From: Chaunax sp. Z400
Lineage: Eukaryota; Chordata; Actinopteri; Lophiiformes; Chaunacidae
Assembly: GCA_037577475.1 (NCBI GenBank)
Contig: JBAGJB010000158.1
Location: 328,501 to 392,500, forward strand
Direction of reading: 5' to 3'
Length of the DNA stretch: 64,000 bases
Part shown: in pieces, positions 11,401 through 22,989 of the stretch
Position numbering within the stretch: position 1 is the stretch's first letter
Layout: every line of letters starts with the position of its first letter
Made by a program: the position numbers and the translations under genes
The notes under the pieces: generated by a model
The model's input: only the letters and a program-made list of their open reading frames with translations
Databases searched by the model: none
Told to the model about the DNA's origin: nothing

Positions 11401-14400
11401 ACAATAAAACACAGCAGACAGGTTGTTGACGTGGGGATCTATTCTTTGAAGTATTCTACTGGTGTTGTAAAAAGGTGTAGATCATGTGGGCATTTAATAG
11501 TGAGGGCGAGCCCATAGTATATCCTAAAAAAGAAAAGTAACACATTTAGATCACGGAACATTCATGCATTCAAAGTCTGATCCTACCTATATTTTCTCCT
11601 ACAGCAGGTATTAACACATGACTGATATAATATTAAAGTTATTCACACTTGACATGTGGACCCATACACTGAAGATAATAGACCCATATACTAAAAAAAA
11701 GCAGTAGGCATTATTCACATCAAGTCTTTCAACCCTCCTATCCCAAATTAAACGACTGCATTTCATAAAAATGTAGGCATAGAATAAAATATGACGAAAC
11801 AAAACCTGAAGCCACAGAAAAATGTTGTGTGTGTTTTTGTCACTTTGGAGTTGGTCCACTGGTGTTTTTAACTCTAAGGCATCATAGACGGTGACAGGTT
11901 TACCTGCGCTTGACCCATGTGTGTGTAATTGGATTGACAGCCCCACACACAAACCCCGCCCCATGTTGAAAGGCCTCCTAGCTTTCTTCACAGCCATTGG
12001 ATAAAAGCCCGATTTTAGAAAACGTCTGTCCTGATGTGTTGACTTTTCAAAGCTGGAGCTAATCAAAATGCGGGATGCGGGACAAGGGATCAAAATGCTG
12101 TGCAGTCCCGCACAAAGCAGGACATCTAGTCACCCTAACTGTATGTGTGAATTGCTTCTCATTTGTAGTGACACTAGCAGCAATCAGTAAATCATACCTT
12201 CCCCACACATTCCACTATTGTCACACTAATCCTGGGTGTGGTAAAGAGATCCAAACTGCATACTGTAAGATCCAACTAAATGATAACAAAATAAGGTCTC
12301 ATTGATTCCAGTCGGTAGCCTGAATCAAAGCAAACTTTATTTTTACACCATTGGTACTACAGGCTGTCAATTATTATCAAAACCAAAAAAGAAAAACAGA
12401 ATGTAAGATCCAGTTAGTTTGCTGCCATTTCAAATATGTATTATCGACTTCATAACAAAAATACACATCTAGCCTGTGTATCTGCTGTCTCTGGACAAAT
12501 AGCTTGTTATAACGTTGTTTAAAGGCTGATTTGTGCATTACAGGGCCGCATCTTGACATATTTCCTCCTTTTGGTGACATATGACACCCGAAATTTATCC
12601 CAGAGCAAACCATCGTCTAGATCACGTCAAAAATACATGATTTCTGGACATCTGTAACGTCTTCTGGACGTCCCCATTTGAGTAAGAATGACAGGTGTTT
12701 ATACGTCTATTTTTGGATACTTTATCAGCGTGGCCTGGGACAGATCCATGTTGTGTATGTGCTACAGCTTCATCATCCTCGTAACAGATTGGAAGAACAG
12801 TACCACTAAATAAAAGAAACCATCTTCCATCTGCACTCTAATTGTAAAAGGTGGTCTTTTAATAAAAAACAAAACAAAACCCCCCCGCTATCGAACCAGA
12901 ACCCCAGCCCACAGAGAAGAATACTCTAAAGCATGTGTGAAGCACACGGTCTCTGTCAGAACAGGAAGACGAAGGAAGGGAAGAGAGAAGAGTGTGCAAG
13001 ATTAATCATAACCCCCTTTCATTATTGACGTGATCTGGACGATATCATAAAGTGTCAATTATTATCAAAACGAAAAAAGAAAAACGGAATGTAAGATCCA
13101 ACTAAATGATGATAATTATGCAATTATTATCTAAATGAAACTCACACTGTCACATTGTAATATTAATGGCCTCGCTTATCGCTCACCCTCTCTACGACTA
13201 CTCTCCCCTCTCCCCCCCCGTCACACTAATCCTGGGTGTGGAAAAGAGATCGAAATGTAATGTCAGTTGTGACAAAACACAACACATCAAAAATACATGA
13301 TTTCCTGACATTGGTCACGTCTTCTGGACGTCCCCATTTGAGTAAGAATGACAGTTTTTTATACGTCTATTTTTGGACGTTATATCAACTTTATCAGTGT
13401 GACCTGGAACAGCATATCCAAGTTGTGTATGAGCTACAGCTTCATCGTCCTCTGGGAGAACAGTACCACTAAATAAAAGAAACCATCTTCCATCTGCACT
13501 GTGATTGTTAAAGGTCGTCTTTTAATATATATTTTTAAAAAACAACAGTATTGAACCAGCGATTACCCACGCCGCACGCCAGAGCAGAACCCCAGCCAAC
13601 AGAGAAGAATAGCCCAGAAGACGAAGGAAGGGGAGAGAGAAGAGTGTGCAGGATTAATCATAATCCACTTTTATTATTTACGTGAACTACTCTACCATCC
13701 AAGGACAAACTAGTCATCAGGATTTTCTAGGCCTTGAACACACTTCTATGCTTCCAAGTGTCGACTGGATGACCGGTCGTACACTGCTGCGTCTGCTCGG
13801 GCCCAATCTGAGCTCATTTAAAGGGCTACTGCTGCATTTCTGGCCACACGTGAACAGATAAAACAGGATGCATTGATTAAGTAGGCGATCATCCCCTACC
13901 TCTGTATATTTGTGACAAATCTTTTGAGGCGTCCCTCCCTCTGCTCTGGGTTCAGTCTGGTGTGGAAGCCCAAGTCTTTCTTGATGTTGAAGTCACTTCG
14001 CATCTTATCAGCCAAGCCTGTCAAACAACCAGATTCCATTTGAAGTTGATACCAGACTAAGAGGTTCTGTCACCTAGAACCACAGAACCGTCTTAAGGCC
14101 CGTCTACAGATAGTACGCATCAAAACTCTGACATGACCCATGTGTGAGAAATAACCTCTTATACTTTTGATACAGATGTTACAAAGGAAGCAATAAATGT
14201 CTGTAATGTCAGCAGGTAAGGTGCAGAATAAGATGTAACCTGTTAAGTAGCACAGCTCTGGGATGAGCATGGCAGGGCCAGGAGGAGGAGCTCCAGCAGG
14301 ACTGAACCTCTTCACATGGCTGACCAGCAGCATCTGGTTCCCATCAGTGATGTCCAGGCCATATTGCTTAGAAGAGAAAGCATCAACATGTTCATGAATA

Positions 14401-17400
14401 AGGGTAATATCACACAGCCAAACACTGCGCTCTCTCTTACAAGTATTCACCTTAAACTGAAGGAGTTTGAGTCCATTTACTGCTGCATTTCTAGTTTCAT
14501 TTCTTCCTTTATCATGATTTAGATTTTTTCTAGGTTGCATTTATGCCTTTTATACTTTAGGTAAAAGGCTTTGAATGGCCTTGTTGAAATGTGCTCTACA
14601 AATACAAAAGAGAGCTTTACAAAAACAAAGAGCTTTTTCCCATACATACATTTATTTGTGCTGTCCCGCCACACTGGAAACATTGTCCGTAACATATTTG
14701 TGTTTGTTCTCCATTTTGAAGCTGTGCGCCTCCTCTTGCTGGCTCGCCCTCTCACACACAAACACATTGTGTTCCTCTAACAGACTTTGCCCAGTCAAGC
14801 TGCAAAGACATACTGCCACCTAAATGAACATGCTTCTTCTTTTTTTTGGTCAGAGAAAACGACGCCATCTGAAATGGATTAGCTAGCAGACAATCTCCCC
14901 TCACTCGACCCCTACTGTCGACAGACAATCACACGTGAAGTGCAGAAACAGAGATCCTGTGGTATGTCCCACCTGTAAATGCACCAACTGCTGTTGAATG
15001 TCTGCCTAAATGCTGTCGTTTTAAGTAAGTACACTTCATTCATGCAATGTCATTCAGTTCCACATTGGTGTTGATCAAAGTTTTGGGATGACTTAATAAA
15101 ATATTCAGCTGATGATGAAATTAACAGAGCAGTGTTTGTAACATTTACTGGAATAAGAAATGACCTATATACTGGAAATAGGTCATTTCATATATTTTCA
15201 GTAGATGAAACCAAGGGTTTTGGATCGCCAACACATTCACCCCTCAGTACGTGTGAATGCATGACACTTACTTTAACTGCCATAAATATTATATGTCATT
15301 GTTTCATATGTTTTTACATGCATTGTTTATGTTATGTATTTTCTGGGATATTAATTTGTTAATATAACACCACGTAGGAAGTACACTTATGTTCCGTGTT
15401 GCCCGGGGGAAAGTTTTAGTTGTTGCATCTCCAAGAGCGCACATGAAGCGGTGGAAGTTAACTCTGCGTAAAAGGACTGCGGTGTTAACAGTGATAAGTG
15501 ATGCCAATTTCCTGATTTAGTTACTAAAGTGGACTCATTCCCTCTCGGTCGTGTACAGCCAGCGAGGTATGTTAATTATAGCACGTTTGTATTTGTCGTG
15601 CACGTTGTTTGTATGCTGAGTTTGTGCTATAAACTGTAAATGCATTTCATGGTGCATATGGTTATATTTGTACAGTTCGACGGTGGATTGTGGATGGTGA
15701 TACTTTCCGAAGTACCAGAAAGACAAATAAATCCATCAGTGACACACGAACAGCGGCGTCGTGTATTTCCTGGAGGGAGTGATACTTACATTCTTGAAAT
15801 AGTTCTTGAAGGAGATGTCAGAGTCTCCCTTCTTGAATGTGTTGTTGGGAGTGTGATCCCAGGCAATATCATCGATCCTGTAGGTTTTGTTGTTGTACCT
15901 GAATAATTGAGGCAGCAAGAGAAGAGTGAATGTCTACCACAGGTATGAAATGAGGTGATGTTACATGAAGGCACATTGAAAGGGATGACAAATGTAGAGC
16001 TGATGAACACATGAAGATGTAGGCCTGTAGGCCACGATGATTATAAAAGTTACCGACTTATCGATATATAGACGTGAACCAACAGAAGAAAACTTCTCTT
16101 ATCTTTAGCATTTAACTAGCTATTACTTTCCAACAGGCTTGAAACTCATTTGCGCTGCTGCACTACTTTTAAATGTTGTGTTTTACTTGAATTAATATAT
16201 TCTGTGTATCATATTCTTATTTCAAATTTAATAATCTCTCTTCATCCTCACTTTATTTTTATTCTGATTCTCATTCCTCTTTTTCTGCATCTCTATCATG
16301 ATCTACACAATTCTTTGTGGGACATCTGATCTGACATATCAGGTGTTACTGCGACAGGCCTACAAAGACTTCTACATACTAATCCAACAGAGTGAGAGAC
16401 GTGTGGTTCCTACTTAGTGAGAACTATAAGTCCAACGAGCTCCTTGGTGCAGGTCTCAATGAAGCGTTGACCTCCACACTGCTGCCTCAGGTTGATCATG
16501 AAGTCGAGGACCGTCTCGCTACGTAGCACCTTGTGGCTCACGTCGGTACACATCATGATGGACGTCTCATAATGCAAGATGGTGGTGCTGTAGCCCGGCC
16601 ATATAGTCAGTCTAGAACAGAGGGGACAGGCTCGTTTGAAAGAAACAGTTTCTTTCCCATCATGAACACAAGTTCAGAGCTCTGCTACAGCTTCTCACAG
16701 GGTTAAAACCTGTCTGTAAGGACAATAGATTGAGCCTTAAAACACCAAGACAACTCCTCAAAATCAGAAACCCCTTCAACATTGTTCTTCACATTATCTA
16801 GTACTTAGAGGATAGCAAACCATCAGGTAGTACAGACCTCATATCTCATACAGTACCAAAGTGGGTTCATTAAGCTGGGCTCACACTACAGGAGATTTAA
16901 AATCACAACCAATGGGTATAAAGAGACACAGAAGGATCTCCACAGATTATCTTTTCTCAAATGTTAAACATGCACACAATACAAGATTCCAAAATAACGG
17001 AGCATCACAAGCTACGGGATTTCATCAAGATTCTCGTGTCTGAGGGAACAATGAATGCACCACGTCACGTGATCTATGGAGAAGCAGCTGTGCAATGCAA
17101 ACAAAATGACTGAGGAAGACAACAGTCGGCCTACTTTGTATTGAGAAAACAGGAAAAGAAGAAACAGCAGCCGTCTGTCCTTCAGCGAGAACTGGAGGTT
17201 TAACGTTGGTCAACTACTGAGCGGCTGTGGCTCAGCGGTAGAGCGGTCGTCCACTTATCAGCAGGGCGGTGGTTCGATCCCCAGCCCCTGCTGTCTTCAT
17301 GTCGAAGTGTCCTTGGGCAAGATACTGAACCCCAAATTGCTCCCAGTATCTGTTCCATTGGTGTATGAATGTTGGTGTGAATGGGTGACTGCTGGCTTGT

Positions 17401-19635
17401 GTTGTAAAGCTTTGAGTGGTCAGTCAGACTAGAAAGGTTCTATTTAAGTACAGTCCATTTACCATTTAACAGCAGTATGCTAGCTAGCGTTAGTTTGCTG
17501 TTTGCTTGGCAGCTTTCTCTCTCATTAGCTATTAAGATCTTGCTCAGAAAATACTGACTTTTATCTTTCAGATTTTAACTCCTAAAAATCAACCATGTTT
17601 GAAAACCGGGGCCGGCTCCGACCGTCCACGAGTAAATCGGGAAGCGTGAGACTGGATCTGTAAACTTCTCAAACTACCAAACTTCGGCTGAACATCAGAA
17701 CCAACCAAAGTTCCAGACCACATTTCTCCTCCGACTGTCGGGAGGAGTGAAATCTGCTCGACTCTCCTGACCCCTGCTTTAAAGATCATAAATTGAGCTT
17801 TTCTGAAGGCTGCAGAATCATCTGTCTGTACTGTTGTTTTCACAGTTGTACTGGTTGATTAGTGTAACATAATGACCTCATTAAGAACTTCATGAGGCCA
17901 GGGTGAAAAGGGTCAACCTACTGTGGGCAGTTTTGGATGTGAAAAATTCTCAACATATTTAAAATGGTGTAATGAAATAAAAATGTTTATATATTGTACT
18001 GTCAGGTTGTTTTAGACACCCCGAGGATTCCACTTTCACAATACGCTTTACAATGAAAACAATGGAGAAGCAAATGTATTTACTTGTGCTGTGGGACTTC
18101 GAGTGGATCCCTGGGGTTGTAATAGTTGCGTCCAATTTGCTGCATGTTGAGGATTCTCAGGATCCTGTAGAAATGAAAACACATCATTTAAGAGAAGTTT
18201 CCAGAGATCCAAAATGCTCTCACCACATTTAATGATGCATATTTACATAGATTTACTTTTATTTAAACATGCACCATCCATAAGCACAGTACACTTGTCA
18301 CAAGACATGTTCAGCACTTAAGGAGTGTTACTTATTCTTTAACAGACCTGAAAACTGGAAAATGTACCTTTTGAATATGACGTTGTAAAACTGAAGGCAT
18401 GCTGGAGAAGAGGGGGGGAGTTCATTTGTCAGGGTGACGGTTATCTGAACCTCCTCTCTATTCTTAGTCTCACTGTGGAGGACAGTCTCCTAAACACCAG
18501 GTCAGACATCGGAGCACAAGGAAGAAAACCAACATTTGTCTGGAGGGAACAACATTTACACAACAAACACCAAACCTTGTGCAACACCCAGTCTACAGCT
18601 CGCACACACTAGAGTGATCAAGCGATTCATCTTCTAAAACCCAAGCTGTCATAAAACATTTAACAGCACAATTTGGTATTTTTTCTCTTCAAATCAATAT
18701 TTCGAGTTGTGCATCTTCATTCTGTACGTTCTTCTAAACACCTGAATTATCACATTACCTTGTTGTGCAATTTGTGGGGCAGAAACAGCAGAGCTCCATC
18801 AAAGCACCATGCTGCACCAAGTGCTTCATCATGCTGGAAGAGGAGGGCACATCTCAGACGATGAGACTCCATTTCTGGACTGAAGCCAACATGGTACTGA
18901 TACAGAACCCACTGAGGGCGGGACACGATGCGGAAGTAGTTTGCAGTCAACCGAATTGCTCGCCCACTTGTTCCTGAGGAAGTTCACACACAATTGTAGA
19001 GTGACTTATAATTGTCACCACTAATTATAAAGTGTACAACTGCTCTGTGTGTGTGTGTATGGGGGGGGGGTATGTCATTTTCAAATTAAGACAGACCAGC
19101 CTTTGAGTCCTTAACATGCCCCATAGTCTGCCTGGTGAAAATCCCGACATTATGAAAATCCCAGCGACGTCCTCCTCTTTCTCCCAACTTCACCTGCTGA
19201 AATCCAGCTGAAAACTGTGTGACAGCTGATAAAAACAAATGAGGACTATCAAAACCCCATTATAGTCCTGAAAACATATGATAAGCATTGGGAATGTTTT
19301 AGTGCCTGGTAAGTAAAATTAACCTTCGCAGTGCAGGTGGAGTCGATACGACCTGATGAAGTTCAGTGTTTGCCTATTTTCTCTTTTTGAAAGCACTGCC
19401 ATTCTTAACTTCTCAAGAGGGTGTGGACAATGAACTTAATGATGATACATTTTTAAGTGCATCACCCATTTTAAATAACGTTTTCCCAGATTTTCAAAAG
19501 TCAGGAATGATCAAGATCATCTAACAGAAGAAACAAATGGATGACTTTGTGTTTGACTGTACCTTCTGTAGGAAAGGGTCCTGGAGCACCCTTCTGCCGC
19601 CCTCTACCAGCCCGCTCTGCTTTTTCATCTCCCAT
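5404..19635 (-). CDS. piwil1: PIWI-family Argonaute (piwil1/ziwi-like), 18 exons, one frame break
   Basis: Germline Argonaute that binds piRNAs and slices transposon RNA. Exons by phase and GT-AG sites: 19635-19563, 18973-18759, 18489-18368, 18164-18084, 16611-16414, 15898-15790, 14366-14240, 14017-13900, 10113-9999, 9891-9704, 9474-9402, 9269-9069, 8872-8769, 8180-8110, 7376-7223, 6651-6525, 6257-6110, 5520-5404. PAZ lies around residues 140-290 (QQIGRNYYNP, YNNKTYRIDD). PIWI runs from about 440 to the end, with GIDCYHD (D550), YRDGVGDGQ (D620) and SPTHYNV (H711) as slicer residues. The C-terminus SIHREP...LLFYL is typical. The sum is about 779 aa, against about 860 usual; the N-terminus (MGDEKAERAGRGRQK) lacks the long RG-rich lead. 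Exon 16 carries 11 G where 10 keep frame. Piwil1 is favoured over piwil2 by LVGQSIHREP and SSNRKDKYD. Confidence 0.93.
5577..5815 (+). repeat. Fish interspersed repeat fragment
   Basis: Begins ATTACCTCTGCCAACGAGGTCATTTTCACCCGTG and continues through CAGGATTATCTGAACGTTACG to a GATCC-AGATC-rich end (GATCCAGATCTAGATCC). This matches the layout of a very common teleost interspersed repeat from memory; the class is not certain. It sits in the last piwil1 intron. Confidence 0.5.
6563..6573 (-). other. Frame-breaking G11 homopolymer in piwil1 exon 16
   Basis: On the coding strand this is a C run between AAG GTG ACC AA and GGC ACC GTC ATT GAC. Ten C would give Asn-Pro-Pro-Pro-Gly-Thr-Val, which fits the conserved NP-PGTV block of PIWI proteins; eleven give a stop a few codons later. 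The exon is 127 bases, and a carry of two bases into the next exon (TG|G, the Trp of RPEW) requires 126. Confidence 0.85.
7943..8050 (-). mobile_element. Penelope-like element end with hammerhead-like motif (fragment)
   Basis: On the minus strand this reads CCCTGATGAAGGCCACAAGC then CCAAACGCGTCGGTC, then TAATAATAAAGTTG. The CTGATGA box, a short GGC/GCC helix with a CACAA loop, and an AAACG box match the core order of a type I hammerhead ribozyme, known from Penelope-like and some other retroelements in fish. The expected GAAA box reads CAAA here, which should abolish cleavage. It lies inside a piwil1 intron. Confidence 0.45.
8604..8668. repeat. Short tandem repeat, CTTTACGTACATATTT unit
   Basis: Three copies of TTTACGTACATATTTCTTT plus one shortened TTTGCATATTTC copy, in a piwil1 intron. 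Confidence 0.85.
10120..13895. other. Long piwil1 intron rich in repeats
   Basis: No exon was found here. The left two-thirds is AT-rich without recognisable features; around 12060-12135 there is a CGGGATGCGGGACAAGGG...GGACATCTAGTCACCCTA segment, resembling a common fish repeat. The right third holds the tandem duplication listed separately. Confidence 0.5.
12220..13680. repeat. Diverged tandem duplication, two copies offset about 660-690 bp
   Basis: Several blocks occur twice: TGTCAATTATTATCAAAAC (12365, 13053), ACGTCTTCTGGACGTCCCC (about 12657, 13317), AATAAAAGAAACCATCTTCC (about 12810, 13472), AGACGAAGGAAGG-GAGAGAAGAG (about 12967, 13617). CACACTAATCCTGGGTGTGG appears at about 12220 and again at 13221. 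Indels between blocks change the offset. It may be a partly duplicated mobile element; no coding capacity seen. Confidence 0.75.
15149..15189. repeat. Inverted repeat in a piwil1 intron
   Basis: GAAATGACCTAT and ATAGGTCATTTC face each other across about 9 bases, a 12-bp perfect stem. No flanking element end was recognised. Confidence 0.7.
16862..17870. mobile_element. Non-autonomous DNA element, copy 1, interrupted by a SINE
   Basis: Starts near GGTTCATTAAGCTGGGCTCACACTACAGG. Related sequence resumes after the SINE (ATTAGCTATTAAGATCTTGC, CAGATTTTAACTCC, GTGAGACTGGATCTGTAAAC). The window holds a second copy near 59370-59905 sharing the TATCGTGTCTGA-GGA, CCAGATTTTAAA and GACTGGATCTGTA blocks. 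Terminal repeats and class were not resolved. Confidence 0.5.
17219..17468 (+). mobile_element. tRNA-derived SINE (AFC-like)
   Basis: The head is GAGCGGCTGTGGCTCAGCGGTAGAGC (box A) followed by GGTTCGATCCCC (box B). The body is AAGTGTCCTTGGGCAAGATACTGAACCCCAA and the tail is GCTTTGAGTGGTCAGTCAGACTAGAAAGG...CAGTCCATTTACCATTTA. This matches the AFC SINE layout known from cichlids and other percomorphs. It lies in a piwil1 intron and splits an older element. Confidence 0.85.
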
Positions 19636-20109
19636 CTGAGGGGCAGGGCCAGCACTTGGTGACGGTCAATGTGACTCAGGCCATTAGTTTAAGAAGGTGA
19701 CGATTCAGACAATGAGGTGACTCATGTTTATGATGCTGTTCGGAGCATGCATGTGTGAGTGAGAGGGGTTGTTATGACATTAAATCATTTACAAATTAAA
19801 ATCCAAAACCAAAACAAGCAACTCCTGACATTTTTCTAGGGTTTTATTATATATTAAAAAAATAGATTATGCAATGATTAGGAATCTGTACAGATTAGAT
19901 TTAGAGTTCCATTCTGGGGAATCATCTTCTTTTCTCATTCCACTTAACACTGAACCGATTGACCAGGAAGCCATGAGTTTTCACGGGTTGGAGCCCCATT
20001 TCTCGCTGTCGATGAGTGCCATTACCACGGCCTCATTGGGTGTGCGTCTGCCACAGTGATCTGTAATAGACCTGTCAATTCATATCAGTTTTATTGATAT
20101 AGCACCAAA

Positions 20110-20215
20110 TCACAACACCAGTTATCTCAATAATAACAACAACAATAATAATAATGACAACACCAATAATAATAATAATATCAATAATAATAATAATGAT
20201 AATAAGTTGGAGAGA
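20110..20215. repeat. AAT/AAC-rich microsatellite
   Basis: Imperfect run of AAT, AAC and AAG trinucleotides. Confidence 0.85.
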
Positions 20216-20247
20216 GTGAGTGAGTCTAACAGGCAGAGAATTATTAT

Positions 20248-20466
20248 GGGGCGGCTGTGGCTCAGGGGGTAGAGCGGTCGTTCACAGAACAAAAGGTCGG
20301 TGGTTCGATCCTCAGCCCCTGCAAGTCCACAAGTTGAAGTATCCTTGAGCAAGATACTGAACCCCAATTTGCTCCCCGGTAGTGGCAGCCCACTGCTCCT
20401 CAGGGATGGGTCAAATGCAGAGAAAGAATTTCCCCATGTGGGACTAATAAAGGTATCATTATTATT
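20248..20466 (+). mobile_element. tRNA-derived SINE with a LINE-like 3' tail
   Basis: The same GGGCGGCTGTGGCTCAG head and GGTTCGATCC box B as the SINE at 17219, and the same AGCAAGATACTGAACCCCAA body. The tail differs: ATTTCCCCATGTGGGACTAATAAAGGTATCATTATTATT. That tail resembles the LINE 3' end at about 22450-22500 in this window. The insertion is next to a trinucleotide run. Confidence 0.8.
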
Positions 20467-21639
20467 ACAGAGATATGCTCCAGTAGATACTCTATTATGC
20501 CTTCTACAATCTCCAGGATATTGTGTCTGAAAGACCAAAGAGATACCTACCAACAATATGTTTGATGCGCTGTTCCACTTGCAGGCGCCTCCACTTGGAA
20601 TAAAATTTCCGGCCTTTTCTGTAACCATGTCCATGTCTCCTTGGGAAGGGGCTGTGGCGTTTAGAGTAACTGGGAAGTCCTCCAGAAAACTTTCCCAATC
20701 ATCTGGAGCTGACCTTTTTACTGCTCGGCAACAACAGGAAGAAAACAAACATTTGTGGTGAGGTCACTTTTCAGCCATGTTTGAAGCACCAATGGGAGCT
20801 CTAAAAATGATGGTTTTCTGACAGCCACCACTTAAATAAAGTTTTTATGACACATCAAATCTGGAAAGAATTGCATTATGTTTTTGAATGCAACGAAGAG
20901 CACAATTTCCCTGGGTCCACCTGGAAAGTTCATTTGTAAGGCAACTGGCTTTACATTAAAGTTTTTACCAGAGCGGTTCATCCGCCTCCCAAAGGTGTCC
21001 TTGTCTGGATGACACTCGCAGGGGAAGGTTTGTGCATCAATGCACCACCTGAAGAAGAGCAGGTCTGGACCAACTCTTTACAGAGACCCAACAATCTGCC
21101 ATGAGCAAGAACATGGAGACAGTGGAGAGGAAAAAATCAATTTTAACAGGCAGAAACCTCGAGCAGATACAAGACTCAAGGTGGGCGGTCCTCAGCTTTG
21201 ATCGCCCGAGGAGAGAGATGGGGCAGATAGATGGGGAGAGAGAGAGAGTGAGGGAAAGAGGGAGTGAGGACAGTGACACAGACGTGCAACCACAATAACA
21301 ATAACATCTATCATAATAGAAAGATTACAATTTGTAGTATTTATAATAACTACTACAACAACAACACTGATAATATTAATAATTAATTAATTTGTCAAAC
21401 TCAAACATGGATGCACTAAGAATGATGAAGGAAACTCTCACCTGTGCTCCTTCCTCCTCCTTTTCTCCTGAATCCTCTGAACCCTCTGGAGAGTTAAGCT
21501 GTGTTAGAAATAAAAAATACCTTGTTTATAATTCAGTTTTCTCACTGATATTTTTGTACCATTGTAATAGCAAAATGTCACATAAAGGCTGGTACAAAAT
21601 GAAATTGAAGCAGCCTGAAAAACAGCAGCCTGTCAGAGA

Positions 21640-21925
21640 GTCTGTAATCCATGCCACGAGGTCCAAGCTCACTTTGAGCTTCTCGGCCAGCCAGAGTGGC
21701 TGGACGGTGTGGAAAGCAGTGCAGAAGTCAAAGAACAGGTCCTTGCCCTACTTTGTGGCTTCTCCAGGTGTGTGTAAGCTCTGTGAATCAGGTAGATGAT
21801 GCTATCCTCCACGCCGATGTCACCCTGGTAGGCAAACTGCAGCATATCAAAGCGGTTTGCCCCCAGGGGTGAAATTGGCAGGAAGGAAGAGTGTGTGCTG
21901 ATCACTGTTGACAAAGGGGACACGG
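21640..21925 (-). mobile_element. Decayed LINE reverse-transcriptase fragment (Rex1-like)
   Basis: The minus strand encodes LQFAYQGDIGVEDSIIYL and HRAYTHLEKP, followed in another frame by FDFCTAFHTVQP. These are the FAY...D-I and FxDFSSAFNT blocks of a Rex1/BS-like non-LTR RT, broken by frameshifts. Rex1 assignment is from memory. Confidence 0.6.
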
Positions 21926-22369
21926 GAAAAAGGCTAATACCCTCAACTCCAAAACTCCTATAAACTGTGACAATTCTACCTCAAAATAATCCTTGTCTGT
22001 TCTTACACACACAAAACGGTTGCAAACACTGATTGGCTACTCCTTTTTACTAGTCCATGTGACCTCCCTGCTTTTGTAAGTGAGTGGACTTTAAAAGAAC
22101 TTTAGCCTCATGCTTTGTATGAAAGGTGCTATACAAATAAAGTTTATAATAATAATACAGTCATTTCTGTTATTATTCTATGTAGGGAGACCGGGGATGG
22201 TTGTGATATTTTTTTCTGCTTTTAAATGGTGGACATGCTATCTCTGCAACTACACTCAGCATCTGGTCCGGACCACAGCACCCCTATAGTGTTAATGACC
22301 AGTGGTCCGTGGACAGAGCACTGGATTGGCTACAATCCTTGCTGCATTAACATGTAGACACATCATTTC

Positions 22370-22500
22370 TTGTATTGTATTTTTAAAAAAAAAATTATTT
22401 CCCCTCCTCCTGCTGTGTTTTTTGTACACTGTGCTGCTGCAATACTGTAAATTTCCCCACTGTGGGACTAATAAAGGGATATCTTATCTTATCTTCTCTT
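22370..22500 (+). mobile_element. LINE 3' tail fragment
   Basis: TGCTGCTGCAATACTGTAAATTTCCCCACTGTGGGACTAATAAAGGGATATCTTATCTTATC is laid out as the 3' end of a fish LINE ending in a short TATCT repeat. It is in the opposite orientation to the RT fragment at 21.7 kb. Confidence 0.6.
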
Positions 22501-22989
22501 CTCTCATTCTGTTACCTCCAGTCTCTAAACATTAAACAAACATTTTCCACAATCCATTTCAGGACCAAAGTTACAATTACTAGTGTATCTTTTTAACATT
22601 TCCTAAATGATTTAATCTTTTAGTGATAAATCATCTTAATCATCTAACTTCAGTTTCATCTAAATTACCACATGAAATATGAAAATGTTATTCTTTTAAA
22701 CACGTTTTTAACTCATCTTTTTAAACTACCACGTGAACTAGGCTTTCATAGAGATAACAAACATTTAATCTGCACACATCTTTAAATCAATGTTAAAGGC
22801 GACCAGTCAACGCTATGGCGGAGTGATACGGTATCAGGCAGCTAGCTTAAACACTCACGGAGTTAGCCAGAAACTTTCAAACACAAAATATATGTCTTAC
22901 TTTCACACAAAAACAACAACAACATGAAATGAACAGTTCCTGCCGTGCTTATCATTTCGTAGTGCTTCGTGGACAGTAATTAATTACCT

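Noticed and set aside
14070..14540. 156-codon minus-strand frame starting upstream of the piwil1 exon
   Set aside because: Only 14366-14240 is coding; the rest reads through flanking introns, as the splice sites and homology show.
17219..17290. tRNA gene candidate (boxes A and B present)
   Set aside because: It continues into the SINE body and tail, and the arms do not form a complete tRNA cloverleaf by eye.
20122..20748. 208-codon minus-strand frame
   Set aside because: Most of it is antisense SINE plus a trinucleotide run; only 20720-20551 could be an exon.
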